Shown here: one piece after another, positions 18,188-27,371 of the stretch
Layout of the letters: every line of letters begins with the position of its first letter
Numbering within the stretch: position 1 is the first letter of the stretch
Source of the DNA: Synechococcus sp. LTW-R
Lineage (GTDB): Bacteria; Cyanobacteriota; Cyanobacteriia; PCC-6307; Cyanobiaceae
Direction: 5' to 3'
NCBI RefSeq assembly: GCF_014217875.1
Contig: NZ_CP059060.1
Coordinates: 186,001 to 250,000, forward strand
Length of the DNA stretch: 64,000 nt
Translations under genes and position numbers: made by a program
The notes under the pieces: model-generated
The model's input: the letters and a program-made list of their open reading frames with translations, nothing else
What the model was told of the DNA's origin: nothing
Database searches by the model: none

Positions 18188-19483
18188 GTGGTTCTGCGCA
18201 CCCGCGACTTGATCCGCAACCTGTTGCAGTTGTCTCTGCTGGGTGTGCTGGTCGGTGTGGCCTGCTGGCCGTTCAACATGCTCGACCGCTGGCAGGATCA
18301 GCTGCTCAACCTGCTGCCCGCCTTCAGCGGAGAGGAGTGGACGCCGGTGGCGTTGGCGTTGGCCTGCTCACCGCTCGTGGTCGTGCCGGTGTTGCTGCTG
18401 CTGCAACGGGGGATTTGGTCGCGGGGAGCCGGCTCCGGCATTCCGCAGACGATGACCAGCATTGAGCATCCCGTCCAGGCCTCCGCCCTGCTCGGGTGGG
18501 CGCCCAGTTTGCAGCGCCTAGCCCTCTGGGGGATCGCCAGCTTGGCCCTGTTGCCGATTGGGAGGGAGGGACCGGTGGTGCAGGTCGGCGCCTCCGCGGC
18601 TCACTTTCTGCGCAAGCGTTTTCCCAATTGGTTCTACGGCTTGGGGCAGGCCGAGCTGTTGGCGGTGGCCGGTGGTGCTGGCTTAGCGGGTGGTTTTGAT
18701 ACCCCGCTTCTCGGGGTGGTGTTTGTGGTCGAGGAGTTCATCAGTGCCTTCTCCTCGACCTTGATCTGGCCGGCCATGGTGGTCAGTGGCATGGCGGCCT
18801 CCTTCAGCAACCTGGCCGGTCAGCCGATGTTTGCCTTGGGCACCGTCGGCGTGGAGCCGATGGAATTGGCCCAGGTGCTCTGGGCCCTTCCGGTGGGCTT
18901 GCTCGGCGGTCTGGTGGGGGCGGTCTTTGCCCGTTTGCTGCTGGCTGGGACACGCCGGGGTGTGGGTTTGGCCCGCCGTTATCCGCTGCGTCTTGGTCTT
19001 GGTGTTGGTGCCTTCCTGAGCCTGTTCCTGTTGGTGAGCGGCGGAACCGGTGGCGGCGACGGGGAGTTGCTGATGGGCCGCCTGCTGTTCGGCTCATCCA
19101 ATGGTGTGGAGCTTCCCCACGGGCTATGGACCGATCTCCTCACCCTCATCTTCCGAATCATTGGCCCGGTTCTTGCCCTCTCTACGGGCATCCCAGGGGG
19201 CTTGATTGATCCCTCCTTCACCTTTGGTGCGGCGATGGGCCAGGTGATTGCTGATCTCGCCGGGTTGCCCCAACTCTTTTTGGCCTTGGGCATGGTCGCG
19301 GGACTCTCGGGCGCGACCCAGCTACCGGTGATGTCGGTGCTCTTTGGGATTCGCTTAGCGGGTGACCAGCAACTGTTGCCAGGACTCCTGGTGGCTTGTG
19401 TCCTGGCGGCCTATGTGAGCCGTCAGTTCGTGACCAAGCCGATTTATCACGCCCTCCATTCTCTTACGACGACGTCTCCGTAA
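18188..19483 (+). CDS. ClC-family chloride channel or antiporter
   Basis: The 431-residue protein starts at a GTG and has about ten membrane helices. The selectivity motifs are visible: GAGSGIPQT, GREGPVVQVGAS with the gating glutamate, and GIPGGLIDPSFTFGAAMG. No CBS domains follow. Bacterial ClC proteins move chloride through the membrane, some as Cl-/H+ exchangers. Its end overlaps the convergent NADH dehydrogenase gene by 20 bases. Confidence 0.92.
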   Translation: MVLRTRDLIRNLLQLSLLGVLVGVACWPFNMLDRWQDQLLNLLPAFSGEEWTPVALALACSPLVVVPVLLLLQRGIWSRGAGSGIPQTMTSIEHPVQASALLGWAPSLQRLALWGIASLALLPIGREGPVVQVGASAAHFLRKRFPNWFYGLGQAELLAVAGGAGLAGGFDTPLLGVVFVVEEFISAFSSTLIWPAMVVSGMAASFSNLAGQPMFALGTVGVEPMELAQVLWALPVGLLGGLVGAVFARLLLAGTRRGVGLARRYPLRLGLGVGAFLSLFLLVSGGTGGGDGELLMGRLLFGSSNGVELPHGLWTDLLTLIFRIIGPVLALSTGIPGGLIDPSFTFGAAMGQVIADLAGLPQLFLALGMVAGLSGATQLPVMSVLFGIRLAGDQQLLPGLLVACVLAAYVSRQFVTKPIYHALHSLTTTSP

Positions 19484-20786
19484 TCACGAGGGCCGAGCGC
19501 TCGCGGGTGGCAATCATCCAGAGCCATTTGGTCAGCAAGGTCAGCCGGCTTTCGTTGGCGGGCATGAAGGCCAAATGGGCGAAGCCCCAGAGGATCCAAC
19601 CCAGGCTGCCGCTGATCTTCAGGCCGCGCAGGTTGGCCACCGCAAAGAGGGGGCCGACCACGGCCATGCTGCCGAAGTCGGTGAACTGAAAGGCGGGGTT
19701 GGCCTGGCTTTGGCACTTCGCCAGGATGTCCTTGGCCACCCAGCCCCCCATCTGCACCGCTGGACCGGCCATGCCGGGGAGGGGTTTGCCATCGCGGGTG
19801 TGGCTGTAGCTGCAGAGGTCCCCGATGACGCGGATCTCGCCGTGGCCCTTGATTGAAAAATCGGGTTCGACGACAACGCGGCCGCCCCGGTCCACCTCGC
19901 AGCCGCTGCGTTCGGCCAGCAGCTTCCCGAGGGGGGAGGCGGCGACCCCGGCGGTCCAACAGATCGTGCTGGCCTCCAGGCTGACTTCGCCATTGGGCGT
20001 CGTGACGACGACCTTGCCGTCGCTGATGTCTTTGACACGGCCCCCCAGCAGGAGCTCCACCCCTTTGACTTTGAGATGGCCTCCAGCGGATTGTGAGAGC
20101 TGGGGATCCATGGCCCGCAGGACGCGATCACCGGGATCCACCAGGGTCACCTTGCAGTGGGTGGGATCGATCTGCATGAAGTCCCGCTCGAGGGTGTGCC
20201 GCATCAGATCGTTGAGGGATGCCGCCAGCTCACAGCCGGTCGGCCCACCGCCGATGACGACGACGGACTGCAGCCACTTGCGCCTCTCCAGGTCAGGGGT
20301 CTGCTCGGCTTCCTCCAGAGACTTGAGGACCTGGCGCCGGATGGCGTAGGCATCCTCAAGGGTCTTCATTGGAATGGCTTCACTGCGCCATTCGTCATGG
20401 CCGAAGTAGCTGCTGGTGGCCCCGGCCGCGAGCACGAGATGGTCGTACTTGTAGCGGCGGTTGTTGAAGACCACCTCCTTCTCATCGGTATTGATGTCCT
20501 CCACTTCCCCCATCAGGATTTGGATGTTTTCGGACTCACCCAACATCACGCGCAGGGGGGAGGCGACATCGGTCTGGGAGACCAACCCGGAGGCCACTTG
20601 ATAGAGCAGCGGCTGGAAGAGGTTGAAGTTGCGCCTGTCGATCAGGGTGACGCGAACGGTTTTCCCCGCCAACACGTGGGCTGCCCGTAGACCGGCGAAC
20701 CCACCTCCGACGATCACCACATGGGGTGCTGTTCGCAGCAGTTCAGACGGTGGGGTTAGCTCGAGAAAGAACCGTTCGGGAGCCAT
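19464..20786 (-). CDS. ndb: Type II NAD(P)H dehydrogenase
   Basis: The 440-residue flavoprotein has the FAD site VVIVGGGFAGLRAAHVLAG near residues 22-40, a second NAD(P)H site VVVIGGGPTGCELAASL, and the FAD C-terminal motif IRVIGDLCSY. QMGGWVAKDIL and the hydrophobic C-terminal part agree with the single-subunit NDH-2 family that passes electrons to quinone without pumping protons. In cyanobacteria several Ndb paralogues also act as redox sensors. The letter (A, B or C) is not decided here. Confidence 0.9.
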   Translation of the reverse strand: MAPERFFLELTPPSELLRTAPHVVIVGGGFAGLRAAHVLAGKTVRVTLIDRRNFNLFQPLLYQVASGLVSQTDVASPLRVMLGESENIQILMGEVEDINTDEKEVVFNNRRYKYDHLVLAAGATSSYFGHDEWRSEAIPMKTLEDAYAIRRQVLKSLEEAEQTPDLERRKWLQSVVVIGGGPTGCELAASLNDLMRHTLERDFMQIDPTHCKVTLVDPGDRVLRAMDPQLSQSAGGHLKVKGVELLLGGRVKDISDGKVVVTTPNGEVSLEASTICWTAGVAASPLGKLLAERSGCEVDRGGRVVVEPDFSIKGHGEIRVIGDLCSYSHTRDGKPLPGMAGPAVQMGGWVAKDILAKCQSQANPAFQFTDFGSMAVVGPLFAVANLRGLKISGSLGWILWGFAHLAFMPANESRLTLLTKWLWMIATRERSALVITETSS

Positions 20787-21125
20787 CGGCCAGCGGGTGC
20801 TGATTTCAAGCTATCCACGGTTTTCCAAGCTGGCCTAGAGCCCAAGTCGCACTTTCACGGAGCCTTCCGGTTTGACTGTGGTTTCAGGGTCAACGGCGTC
20901 CCAATAGGTCATCCCAGCTCGGCACACTGCTCGGGGATGAAGGGGAGTGGGGCCGCTTCGGATGAAGGGCGCGTTCGGCGTTTTGGTGGTGTGGGTTGGC
21001 CTGTTGCGGGGCAGTTGTTGGTTCTTTCAGTTGGGGCATGGAATCAATTGCAATGGAATATCAATTCACGCAGCAGTTGCTGTGGCCTCAAGATAGATCG
21101 AATTCTTTGATGCGACCAACCGCTG
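20787..21125. other. Intergenic region between divergent genes, no gene seen
   Basis: This 339-base stretch separates the divergent ndb and lipase-like genes. No convincing coding frame, RNA fold or terminator is visible. Near 21041-21065 it is AT-richer and contains the palindrome ATTGCAAT, which may belong to the promoter of the downstream gene. Confidence 0.5.
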
Positions 21126-21803
21126 ATGACTAACCAGCCCGTCGTCATCCTTGGTGGCTTTTTGATTGGTGTGGAGGCCTACGAGCCGATGCGCTTGTGG
21201 CTTGAGGATTCCCTCAATCAGCCGGTTGTTGTTGTTCCCGCGACGCGGCTGGATTGGTTGTTGACCTCGACGGGCTGGGGTTGGCGTCGTCTGCTGGATC
21301 GCACGGCTGCGTTGGTGGAGAGCGCGGCTGGGCAATCCACCACGGGCAAGCTGACCTTGATTGGGCACAGCTCAGGCGGGGTGATGTTGCGCCTGCTGCT
21401 CAGCTCAGATCCCTGGATGGGGCGTTGCTATGGCGCCCAGCGTTGGGTCGATCGCCTTTACACCTTGGGCAGTCCCCACACGGCGCTTCGGGCGACGGCG
21501 ATGCGCGCCTTTGTCGACCAGCGCTGGCCGGGAGCCTTCTTCGTTCCGGCCGTCGACTACGTCGCGGTGGCGGGAGAGTTGGAGTTGGCGGAGGGCTTCG
21601 ACTTGAGCCGCCGGGTGGCCAAGCGTTCCTACACCGCGATCAGCGGAGATCCGGAGGCTGCCGGTGATGGTTTGGTGCCCGTGGGTTCGGCCTTGTTGGC
21701 TGGAGCTCAGCCGTTGGTTCTGCCGGGGGTGGCCCATGGCGGAGCCTTTGGACCGCGCTGGTACGGCACGCCGGAGGTGGTCGAGCGCTGGTGGAGGGGT
21801 TGA
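21126..21803 (+). CDS. Alpha/beta hydrolase, lipase-like
   Basis: The 225-residue protein has the start PVVILGGFLIGVEAYEPM and the nucleophile elbow GHSSGG (catalytic Ser). TLGSPHTA and a late GDGLVPVGSALL follow, then HGG as the likely catalytic histidine region. This matches class 2 lipase-like hydrolases common in cyanobacteria and plastids. The substrate is not known. No signal peptide is present. Confidence 0.85.
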   Translation: MTNQPVVILGGFLIGVEAYEPMRLWLEDSLNQPVVVVPATRLDWLLTSTGWGWRRLLDRTAALVESAAGQSTTGKLTLIGHSSGGVMLRLLLSSDPWMGRCYGAQRWVDRLYTLGSPHTALRATAMRAFVDQRWPGAFFVPAVDYVAVAGELELAEGFDLSRRVAKRSYTAISGDPEAAGDGLVPVGSALLAGAQPLVLPGVAHGGAFGPRWYGTPEVVERWWRG

Positions 21804-22031
21804 TCCAGTTGGATCAGTTCATAGGACCAGTGACAACTCAGGGCGGCCAAGAGGCTTCGGCGATCTCCAAAGATCCGGAGCATGGGCGTTGCGTCGCTCC
21901 GCCAAGGCTGGGCCCAGCTGAGGCAGGCGCTGCGGCAAAGGATGCGACCAAGTGCGCCAAAAAGCACAGCCCGCGGTAGCGGCCGGCGGCCTGATTGCGT
22001 CAACCTGGGTGGACCTTGCCCAATCCCAGCC

Positions 22032-22892
22032 ATGCACCGTCGCGCACTGCTGCTGCTCCTGGCTGGAGCGGCGACGTCCGCTGTTGCGGTTGGAACCAGT
22101 TGGGCCCAGGTCGCGACCCCGCCCCCCCTGAGCACGACCCGCTTCTTAGCGGTGGGTGACGTCGGTAGTGGCAATGTCCACCAGCGGGCCGTGGGCACGC
22201 AGATGGCGGCGGTCCATCGCCGCAAGCCCGTCGACCTGGTGCTGCTGGCCGGGGACAACATCTACCCCTCAGGAGATATTCGCAAGGTTCAGTCCACCTT
22301 CCTGACTCCCTACGCCGAGTTGCTGGCCGCCAAGGTCCCCTTCCATGCGGTCTTGGGGAACCACGACATCCGCACTGCTAACGGCAACCCCCAGGTGGCC
22401 TACAAGCCTTACGGCATGAAGGGCCGCTTCTACAGCGTCCGCCGCGGCGAGGTCGAATTTTTCATGTTGGATACCAACGGCAACGCCCCCTGGACATCCC
22501 AGTTGTCCTGGCTGCGTTCGGCCCTCGCCAAGAGTCAGGCCCCTTGGAAAGTTGTGGTGGGCCATCACCCGATTTATTCCTCGGGCCTCTACGGCAACAA
22601 CCCCGGCCTACGGGGCAAGTTGAGCTCCTTGATGCAGCGCCATGGGGTGCAGCTCTACATCAATGGCCATGAACACCACTACGAGCGCAGCAAGCCGATC
22701 GAGGGCATCACCTATTTGATCGTCGGCGGTGGCGGCGCCTATCTCCGCCCGGTGATCGCCAAACCCCAATCCGCCAAGGCGGTCAGCGTCTACAGCTTCG
22801 CGGAGCTGCAGGCCGGGCCCGACAGCTTGACCATCCGGGGCTGGGACCGCGACGGCAAGCTGATCGACCAGGGCGTGATTACCCGGCGTTAA
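22032..22892 (+). CDS. Secreted metallophosphoesterase (purple acid phosphatase-like)
   Basis: The protein (286 aa) starts MHRRALLLLLAGAATSAVAV, a signal peptide. The two-metal site is complete: FLAVGDVGSGN, VLLAGDNIYPSG, AVLGNHDIR, VVGHHPIYSSG and INGHEHHYER. The spacing is that of tartrate-resistant acid phosphatases. It probably releases phosphate from organic phosphate in the periplasm. The substrate is unproven. It converges with the iron permease gene, overlapping by 4 bases. Confidence 0.9.
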   Translation: MHRRALLLLLAGAATSAVAVGTSWAQVATPPPLSTTRFLAVGDVGSGNVHQRAVGTQMAAVHRRKPVDLVLLAGDNIYPSGDIRKVQSTFLTPYAELLAAKVPFHAVLGNHDIRTANGNPQVAYKPYGMKGRFYSVRRGEVEFFMLDTNGNAPWTSQLSWLRSALAKSQAPWKVVVGHHPIYSSGLYGNNPGLRGKLSSLMQRHGVQLYINGHEHHYERSKPIEGITYLIVGGGGAYLRPVIAKPQSAKAVSVYSFAELQAGPDSLTIRGWDRDGKLIDQGVITRR

Positions 22893-24469
22893 CGCTGCTC
22901 CAGTCGCTCCAGGCTGGGGATCAAGGCAGCGGAGGCCATCAGCCCCAAGCTCAAGATCAGCAGGGCCGGAATCAGGGCGGCGCCCACCCGTTCATCGCTG
23001 GCGTACTGATAGACCCGCACCGCCAGGGTGTCGAAGTCAAACGGCCGTAAGGCGAAGGTGAGGGGGAGTTCCTTCACCGTGTCGACAAAGACCAGCAGGC
23101 TGCCCATCAGCAAGGGGCCCTGCAGCAGCGGCAGGTGAATGCGTTGCAGGACCCCGCCCCAGCTCTGACCGAGGGAGGTGGCGGCTTCATCAACGCTGGG
23201 CGGGATGCGCTCAAGCGCCGCGTCGAGGCCGCCTTTGGAGACCGCGAGGAAGCGATCGACGTAGCCCCAAACCAGCAACAACAACGGCGCCAGGGCCAGG
23301 GGGCCGCCGATGAGCATCAGCGCCAAGGCCAGCACGGTGCCGGGGATGGCGTAGCCCAGCCCCGCCGCGAAGGTCAGTCGCCGCAGTCCGGCGTTGGGGA
23401 TCCAGCGCTTGGCGATGGAAAGCACGAGGCTGACGACCACCGTCAAGACGGCCGCGACCAGGGCTAGGCCAAAGGAGCGCAGTCCGAGTTCCAGCAGTTC
23501 GGCGCTGTCTTCGCCTTGGAGTTGGTCCCAACTGAAGGCCGCCCAAACCAAGGGAAGCCCCAGGCTCAATAGGGGTGGCGTCAGGCAGAAGAGTTGGCTG
23601 AGCCAGCGTTGAGGCCCGTCCAGGCTCCAGCGCTGTTCCGGCTCACCGCCGCCGCTGATGGTCCAGCAGCGGCTCCGGCGCCGCAGGGTCCGCTCGGCGC
23701 CCACCAGTAGGCCGACGATCACCAGGGCCATCAAGGCCAGGGCGACCGCGGCCTGCGGGTCCCCCTCCTGCTGCCAGCGCATCAGGATTCCCGAGGACAG
23801 GGTCGGGACGCCGAGCAGTTGCACCGCCCCGAGTTCGTTGACGACCTCCATGCCGGTGAGGGCGACCCCGGCTCCAATCGAGGGCAGTGCCATCGGCAGG
23901 GCGACGCGCCAGAAGCTTCCCCAGGGACCGACGCCGAGGCTGCGGCAGGCTTCGAGCTGGCGCTTGCCGCTGACCGAGAAGCTCTCCGTGGAGAGCAGAA
24001 AGACATAGCTGTAGGTGCTCAGGACCATCACCGTCAGGGTTGGCCCAAAGCCGTAGATGCGATGGCCGAAGCGACTGCCGAGGTCGATCCAGGTGGCCGC
24101 CAGCAGATAGCTGGGCGTGGCCAGGGGCAGCAATTGGGCGATGCGCAGCAGGCGGCGTCCCGGGAATTCACAGCGGGCCGTCAGCCAGCCCGTCCCTGTT
24201 CCGAGGCCTGCGGCGAGGGCCCCCACCAGCACCACCAAGCCCAGGGTGTTGCCCACCTGGAGGGGCCCCTCATCGCCAAGGTTCAAGCTCTCGAAGCCTG
24301 CGCCGCCGAGGGCAAACCAGCTCAGCCAGGCCACCGGGGCTAACGCTGCGGCACAGACCAGCAGTACCCCGACGCTGAGCAGGCTGCGCTGCGGCAGTGG
24401 TCCCCGTGCCAATCCTTTGCCTGAGGCTGCGTCGCAAAGCCTAGGGGGCAGGCATGTAATGAATGTCAC
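22889..24469 (-). CDS. futB: Iron(III) ABC transporter permease
   Basis: The protein (526 aa from a GTG at 24469) is a two-domain permease with about twelve membrane helices. Each half has a binding-protein-dependent transport loop, for example EACRSLGVGPWGSFWRVALPM (trimmed) in the first half and DEAATSLGQSWGGVLQRIHLP in the second. It is divergent from the futA binding protein gene, 37 bases away. The open frame upstream of 24469 continues but is not membrane-protein-like and overlaps futA. The ATPase FutC is not in this window. Confidence 0.9.
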   Translation of the reverse strand: MTFITCLPPRLCDAASGKGLARGPLPQRSLLSVGVLLVCAAALAPVAWLSWFALGGAGFESLNLGDEGPLQVGNTLGLVVLVGALAAGLGTGTGWLTARCEFPGRRLLRIAQLLPLATPSYLLAATWIDLGSRFGHRIYGFGPTLTVMVLSTYSYVFLLSTESFSVSGKRQLEACRSLGVGPWGSFWRVALPMALPSIGAGVALTGMEVVNELGAVQLLGVPTLSSGILMRWQQEGDPQAAVALALMALVIVGLLVGAERTLRRRSRCWTISGGGEPEQRWSLDGPQRWLSQLFCLTPPLLSLGLPLVWAAFSWDQLQGEDSAELLELGLRSFGLALVAAVLTVVVSLVLSIAKRWIPNAGLRRLTFAAGLGYAIPGTVLALALMLIGGPLALAPLLLLVWGYVDRFLAVSKGGLDAALERIPPSVDEAATSLGQSWGGVLQRIHLPLLQGPLLMGSLLVFVDTVKELPLTFALRPFDFDTLAVRVYQYASDERVGAALIPALLILSLGLMASAALIPSLERLEQR

Positions 24470-24506
24470 AGCCCCAGGTGGCGAATGATGGACCGCGCTC
24501 CGAGGG

Positions 24507-25595
24507 GTGTCGGGCCTGGGCATAGTTCGTGGATTGCGATTCCATTTGGCCTTGGCGTTTCCTCGCTCCATCGCCCCCGAGCGTCTGGCGCTCGCCGCCC
24601 TGCTGGGCGTCACGGCCGGGGCTGCGGTGCTCACCTCCCTCGCGAAGGCCAACAGCCAAGAAATCGGGGTGTACTCCGGACGGCACTACAACACCGACAA
24701 GGCGCTCTACAAGCAGTTCAGCCAGAAGACCGGGATCAAGGTGAAGTTGCTCGAGGCGAAGGATGACGCCTTGATCGAGCGGATCAAACGGGAAGGCGCC
24801 AACAGCCCTGCCGATGTGCTGGTGCTGGCCGATGCGGCTCGCCTGGATAAGGCTGCCGATGCTGGTCTGTTTCGTCCGAGCCGCTCCGCCTCCCTCAACC
24901 GGGACGTCCCCGCGAACTTGCGGGAGTCCAAGGGGCTTTGGTTTGGTCTGACCCGCCGGGTGCGCGTCGTGGTGGTGAACCCGAAGGCGGTGAATCCCAG
25001 CAGCATCCGCAGCTACGCCGACCTGGCGAAGCCGGCCTTCAAAGGACAGCTCTGCCTGCGCAATCGCAAGAGCGTCTACAACCAGTCCCTGGTGGCCGAC
25101 CAGATGATCCTGCGGGGTGACAAGGCTGCTTCCGCCTGGGTCAAGGGGATGACCGCCAACGTCACCCAGCCCTATTTCAGTTCGGATACACCCTTGATCC
25201 GCGCCGTCGCCAATGGCCAGTGCGGCGTCGGCTTGGTCAACTCCTATTACGTGGCGCGGATGCTGGCCGGCGGCAGCGGTGCCTCGGATCAGCAGCTCGC
25301 GAATCGGGTCAAGGTTCGCTTCCCGGATCCCGCCCACGTGAACATCACCGGTGCCGGGGTGGTCAAAACCGCGAAGAATCCCGAGGCGGCCCTGCGTTTG
25401 ATCGAGTTCTTGGCCTCGCCCAGTGGTGGTCGCGGTTATGCGGAAGCCAACAACGAATACCCGCTGCGGGGCTTTGGCAACAACGCGGCCCTGAAGCGCC
25501 TGGGGACCTTCAAGGCCGATGGGGTGTCGGCCCAGCAGATGGGTGCCAAGAACAAGGCCGCCGTGGCCTTGATGCAGGCCGGCGGTTGGCGCTGA
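24507..25595 (+). CDS. futA: Iron(III) ABC transporter substrate-binding protein
   Basis: The protein binds ferric iron in the periplasm. After a hydrophobic N-terminus (ALAALLGVTAGAAVLTSLAKA) the mature part starts near EIGVYSGRHYNTDKALYKQF, as in FutA/IdiA. Conserved tyrosines lie in GRHYNTD and VNSYYVARM. It ends near AVALMQAGGWR. The start is uncertain: a GTG at 24507 or a TTG at 24534 or 24546 all give a signal peptide. The gene is followed by a good terminator at 25625-25654. Confidence 0.92.
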   Translation: MSGLGIVRGLRFHLALAFPRSIAPERLALAALLGVTAGAAVLTSLAKANSQEIGVYSGRHYNTDKALYKQFSQKTGIKVKLLEAKDDALIERIKREGANSPADVLVLADAARLDKAADAGLFRPSRSASLNRDVPANLRESKGLWFGLTRRVRVVVVNPKAVNPSSIRSYADLAKPAFKGQLCLRNRKSVYNQSLVADQMILRGDKAASAWVKGMTANVTQPYFSSDTPLIRAVANGQCGVGLVNSYYVARMLAGGSGASDQQLANRVKVRFPDPAHVNITGAGVVKTAKNPEAALRLIEFLASPSGGRGYAEANNEYPLRGFGNNAALKRLGTFKADGVSAQQMGAKNKAAVALMQAGGWR

Positions 25596-25624
25596 GCCAC
25601 TGGAAAGGCAACTTGTACCCCTTG

Positions 25625-25654
25625 AGCCAGCCGCCCCGCGCGGCTGGCTTTTTT
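25625..25654 (+). terminator. Rho-independent terminator after futA
   Basis: A perfect 10-bp stem (AGCCAGCCGC at 25625-25634, GCGGCTGGCT at 25640-25649) with a 5-base loop is followed by a run of T (25649-25654). It closes the futA transcript. Confidence 0.88.
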
Positions 25655-25705
25655 GCGGGGACGCACAACAGGCGTTTGCAGTTGGCAGCCGCTATTGAGA
25701 ATTGC

Positions 25706-25735
25706 TTGCAAAAGTGACTGTTTCTTGTTTATCTT
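25706..25735 (+). promoter_or_regulatory. Possible promoter of the Crp-type regulator gene
   Basis: TTGCAA at 25706-25711 and TTATCT or TATCTT at 25729-25735 are spaced 17-18 bases, a plausible sigma-70 promoter. The region is much AT-richer than its surroundings and carries GCTTGCAAAAG, which resembles a GCTTGCGCAAAAG stretch at 27306-27318 upstream of the small Cys-rich gene. Confidence 0.4.
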
Positions 25736-25770
25736 GCGACGCATTCGCAACTAGCCCGTTTTCGGGGGTC

Positions 25771-26370
25771 ATGTCCTTCCGCTTTCTCCCTGACGTCCCC
25801 GCCAGTGCCGTGCGGATGCCGGTGGGCCAAACCGTCCTGCTGGATCCCGCGCGCCAGGCCGGCGGGAGCTGCATCGAGGTGCTCGAGGGGATGGCCCGCG
25901 TCTACTGCCCCTGCGAGGAGACCGAGGGAATGACCCTGGCCTTCCTGCAGCCCGGCGATCAGCTGCGCACGGATCGGCTCTGCAGTGAGGGGGTGTGCGT
26001 CGAGGCGCTCACTCCGCTGGTCTTCAGCAGCGACGCTGAGGCGGTCGGCGGCAACGGCTTTGATCCCGTGAATGAGTGGACCCTGCAACTCCTGCGCATC
26101 CGTCACCTCGGATCGGCGGAGCAGCGCCTGCATGCCCTGTTGAGTCTGCTGGTCCATCGCCTGGGCCGCCGCTGCGGCGACTGGTGTGACCTGCCCTTCC
26201 GCCTCACCCATGACCGTATTGGTGAGTTGATCGGCGCCACACGGGTGACGACGACCCGGATGATCTCCAAGTTCCGTCAGGCCGAGTTGCTGGAGGCCCC
26301 GGTGGGTGAGGGCGGTCTGCGCTTGGCGCCCGCCTTGATGGATTCGGCCCCCCTGGCGGCGGGGTTCTGA
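25771..26370 (+). CDS. Crp/Fnr-family transcription regulator
   Basis: The protein (199 aa from ATG 25771) has an N-terminal cupin-like domain with degenerate cyclic-nucleotide features (CIEVLEGMARVYCPCEETEG, FLQPGDQLRTDRLC) and a C-terminal helix-turn-helix: FRLTHDRIGELIGATRVTTTRMISKFR. Several cysteines in the sensor domain (YCPCE, RLCSEGVC) could bind metal or sense redox. Between futA and ferritin, a role in iron control is likely but inferred. Confidence 0.82.
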   Translation: MSFRFLPDVPASAVRMPVGQTVLLDPARQAGGSCIEVLEGMARVYCPCEETEGMTLAFLQPGDQLRTDRLCSEGVCVEALTPLVFSSDAEAVGGNGFDPVNEWTLQLLRIRHLGSAEQRLHALLSLLVHRLGRRCGDWCDLPFRLTHDRIGELIGATRVTTTRMISKFRQAELLEAPVGEGGLRLAPALMDSAPLAAGF

Positions 26371-26373
26371 TCG

Positions 26374-26649
26374 ATGCTCAGCATGCAGGCTTCAACCAGT
26401 GCGCTCGGTTCCCTCTGCGGCGAAGCCCAGGCCCTGCGCGTGCGTCTCGTCCAGATCGAAGCGGATCAGCAGCGCTGCCAGGCCCCGGCCCTCATCAAGC
26501 GCCTGCGGCGGGAGTCCGAGCAGCTCATCGTGCGCTTGGCGGAGCTGGGGCGCATCGCCCACTGGCTGCAATCGGCACCCGTCGCCGTCGATCGCCTGAG
26601 CTTGGCGCTGTTTCGGGAATTGTGCGGGCGGCCCTTGCTCTGCCGTTAG
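26374..26649 (+). CDS. Hypothetical protein downstream of the Crp-type regulator (91 aa)
   Basis: The ATG lies three bases after the regulator stop, so the genes are co-transcribed. The protein is mostly helical and Arg/Leu-rich: EAQALRVRLVQIEADQQRCQ and IKRLRRESEQLIVRLAELGRI. No known domain is recognised. It converges with ferritin and overlaps its end by 4 bases. Confidence 0.6.
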   Translation: MLSMQASTSALGSLCGEAQALRVRLVQIEADQQRCQAPALIKRLRRESEQLIVRLAELGRIAHWLQSAPVAVDRLSLALFRELCGRPLLCR

Positions 26650-27230
26650 GCGACCGAGGCCGGCGCGTTCTGGCCCGCCGCCAGTTCCCCGTCGATCACG
26701 AGCAAGGCGGCGGGGGCGGAGTGGGTGAAGGCGATGCGATCGAGCAGGTGGGCGGCTTGGTGTTCCGCGTCGATCTGCCCCTGGACGATCGGATCGAGGA
26801 AGACCGTGGTGCGCACATCGCCACTGCGCTCGGCCATGGCATAGAGCTGATGCAAGGAGGTGGTCACCTCCGCTTCCATCTGGAAGATGCCGCGGAAGAC
26901 CTCCTCAACGCTGCTCCAGCTCTGGCGAGGCGCCAGCAGCGGTTCGAGGGCAACGGACTGGCCGCGGGCGATCAGGTAGTCGGCAAAGAGTCCGGCGTGG
27001 TGCTGCTCTTCGGTCGATTCCTGTTTCAAGAACGCGCTGAAGCCCCGCAGGCCGCGCTCGGCAAACCAGATCGCCAGGGCCCAATAGGCGGCGCTGGCCT
27101 GGCGCTCCATCGTCAGGTGCTCCTGCAGGGATTCGAGCAGGTCGGCGGCCATCGGTTGGGCCATGGCGCGCCCGGCGGGTCCCCGGGCGATGGCTTGGTC
27201 GCTGTCCCCGCGAACGATGGATTGGGTCAT
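26646..27230 (-). CDS. Ferritin
   Basis: The 194-residue protein has a four-helix ferritin core. The di-iron ligands are visible as Glu in HLTMERQASAAYW, Glu and His in KQESTEEQHHAGLF, Glu in SSVEEVFRGIFQMEAEV and Gln in IVQGQIDAEHQ. It stores iron in a 24-mer. A non-standard N-terminal extension of about 25 residues precedes the core, so the true start may be the internal Met near MAQPMAADLL. Divergent from the Cys/Lys-rich small gene. Confidence 0.92.
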   Translation of the reverse strand: MTQSIVRGDSDQAIARGPAGRAMAQPMAADLLESLQEHLTMERQASAAYWALAIWFAERGLRGFSAFLKQESTEEQHHAGLFADYLIARGQSVALEPLLAPRQSWSSVEEVFRGIFQMEAEVTTSLHQLYAMAERSGDVRTTVFLDPIVQGQIDAEHQAAHLLDRIAFTHSAPAALLVIDGELAAGQNAPASVA

Positions 27231-27305
27231 GGCTTGCCGCGCGGAGCTGGCTGCAACCTACGGGCTCTACAAGGGTGGTGCAATCCGGCCCTCACAAGCG
27301 CCTTG

Positions 27306-27338
27306 GCTTGCGCAAAAGAGAATCGATTGCAATAAGAT
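27306..27338 (+). promoter_or_regulatory. AT-rich candidate control region upstream of the Cys/Lys-rich gene
   Basis: The divergent region between ferritin and the small gene includes GCTTGCGCAAAAG, then an AT-rich part with ATTGCAAT at 27326-27333 and TAAGAT near 27333-27338, which could serve as a -10 box. TTGC/GCAA palindromes also occur upstream of the Crp-type gene. It may be a binding site for that regulator or for Fur. This is weak evidence. Confidence 0.3.
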
Positions 27339-27371
27339 GAAGGCATTGAGATCGAGCCCGATTCACTTCTG

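Noticed and set aside
21707-22261. Minus-strand open frame between the lipase-like and phosphoesterase genes
   Set aside because: It overlaps the start of the phosphoesterase with its clear signal peptide, and the text is Arg/Ser/Pro-rich without structure. A short gene inside 21804-22031 is not excluded but not supported.
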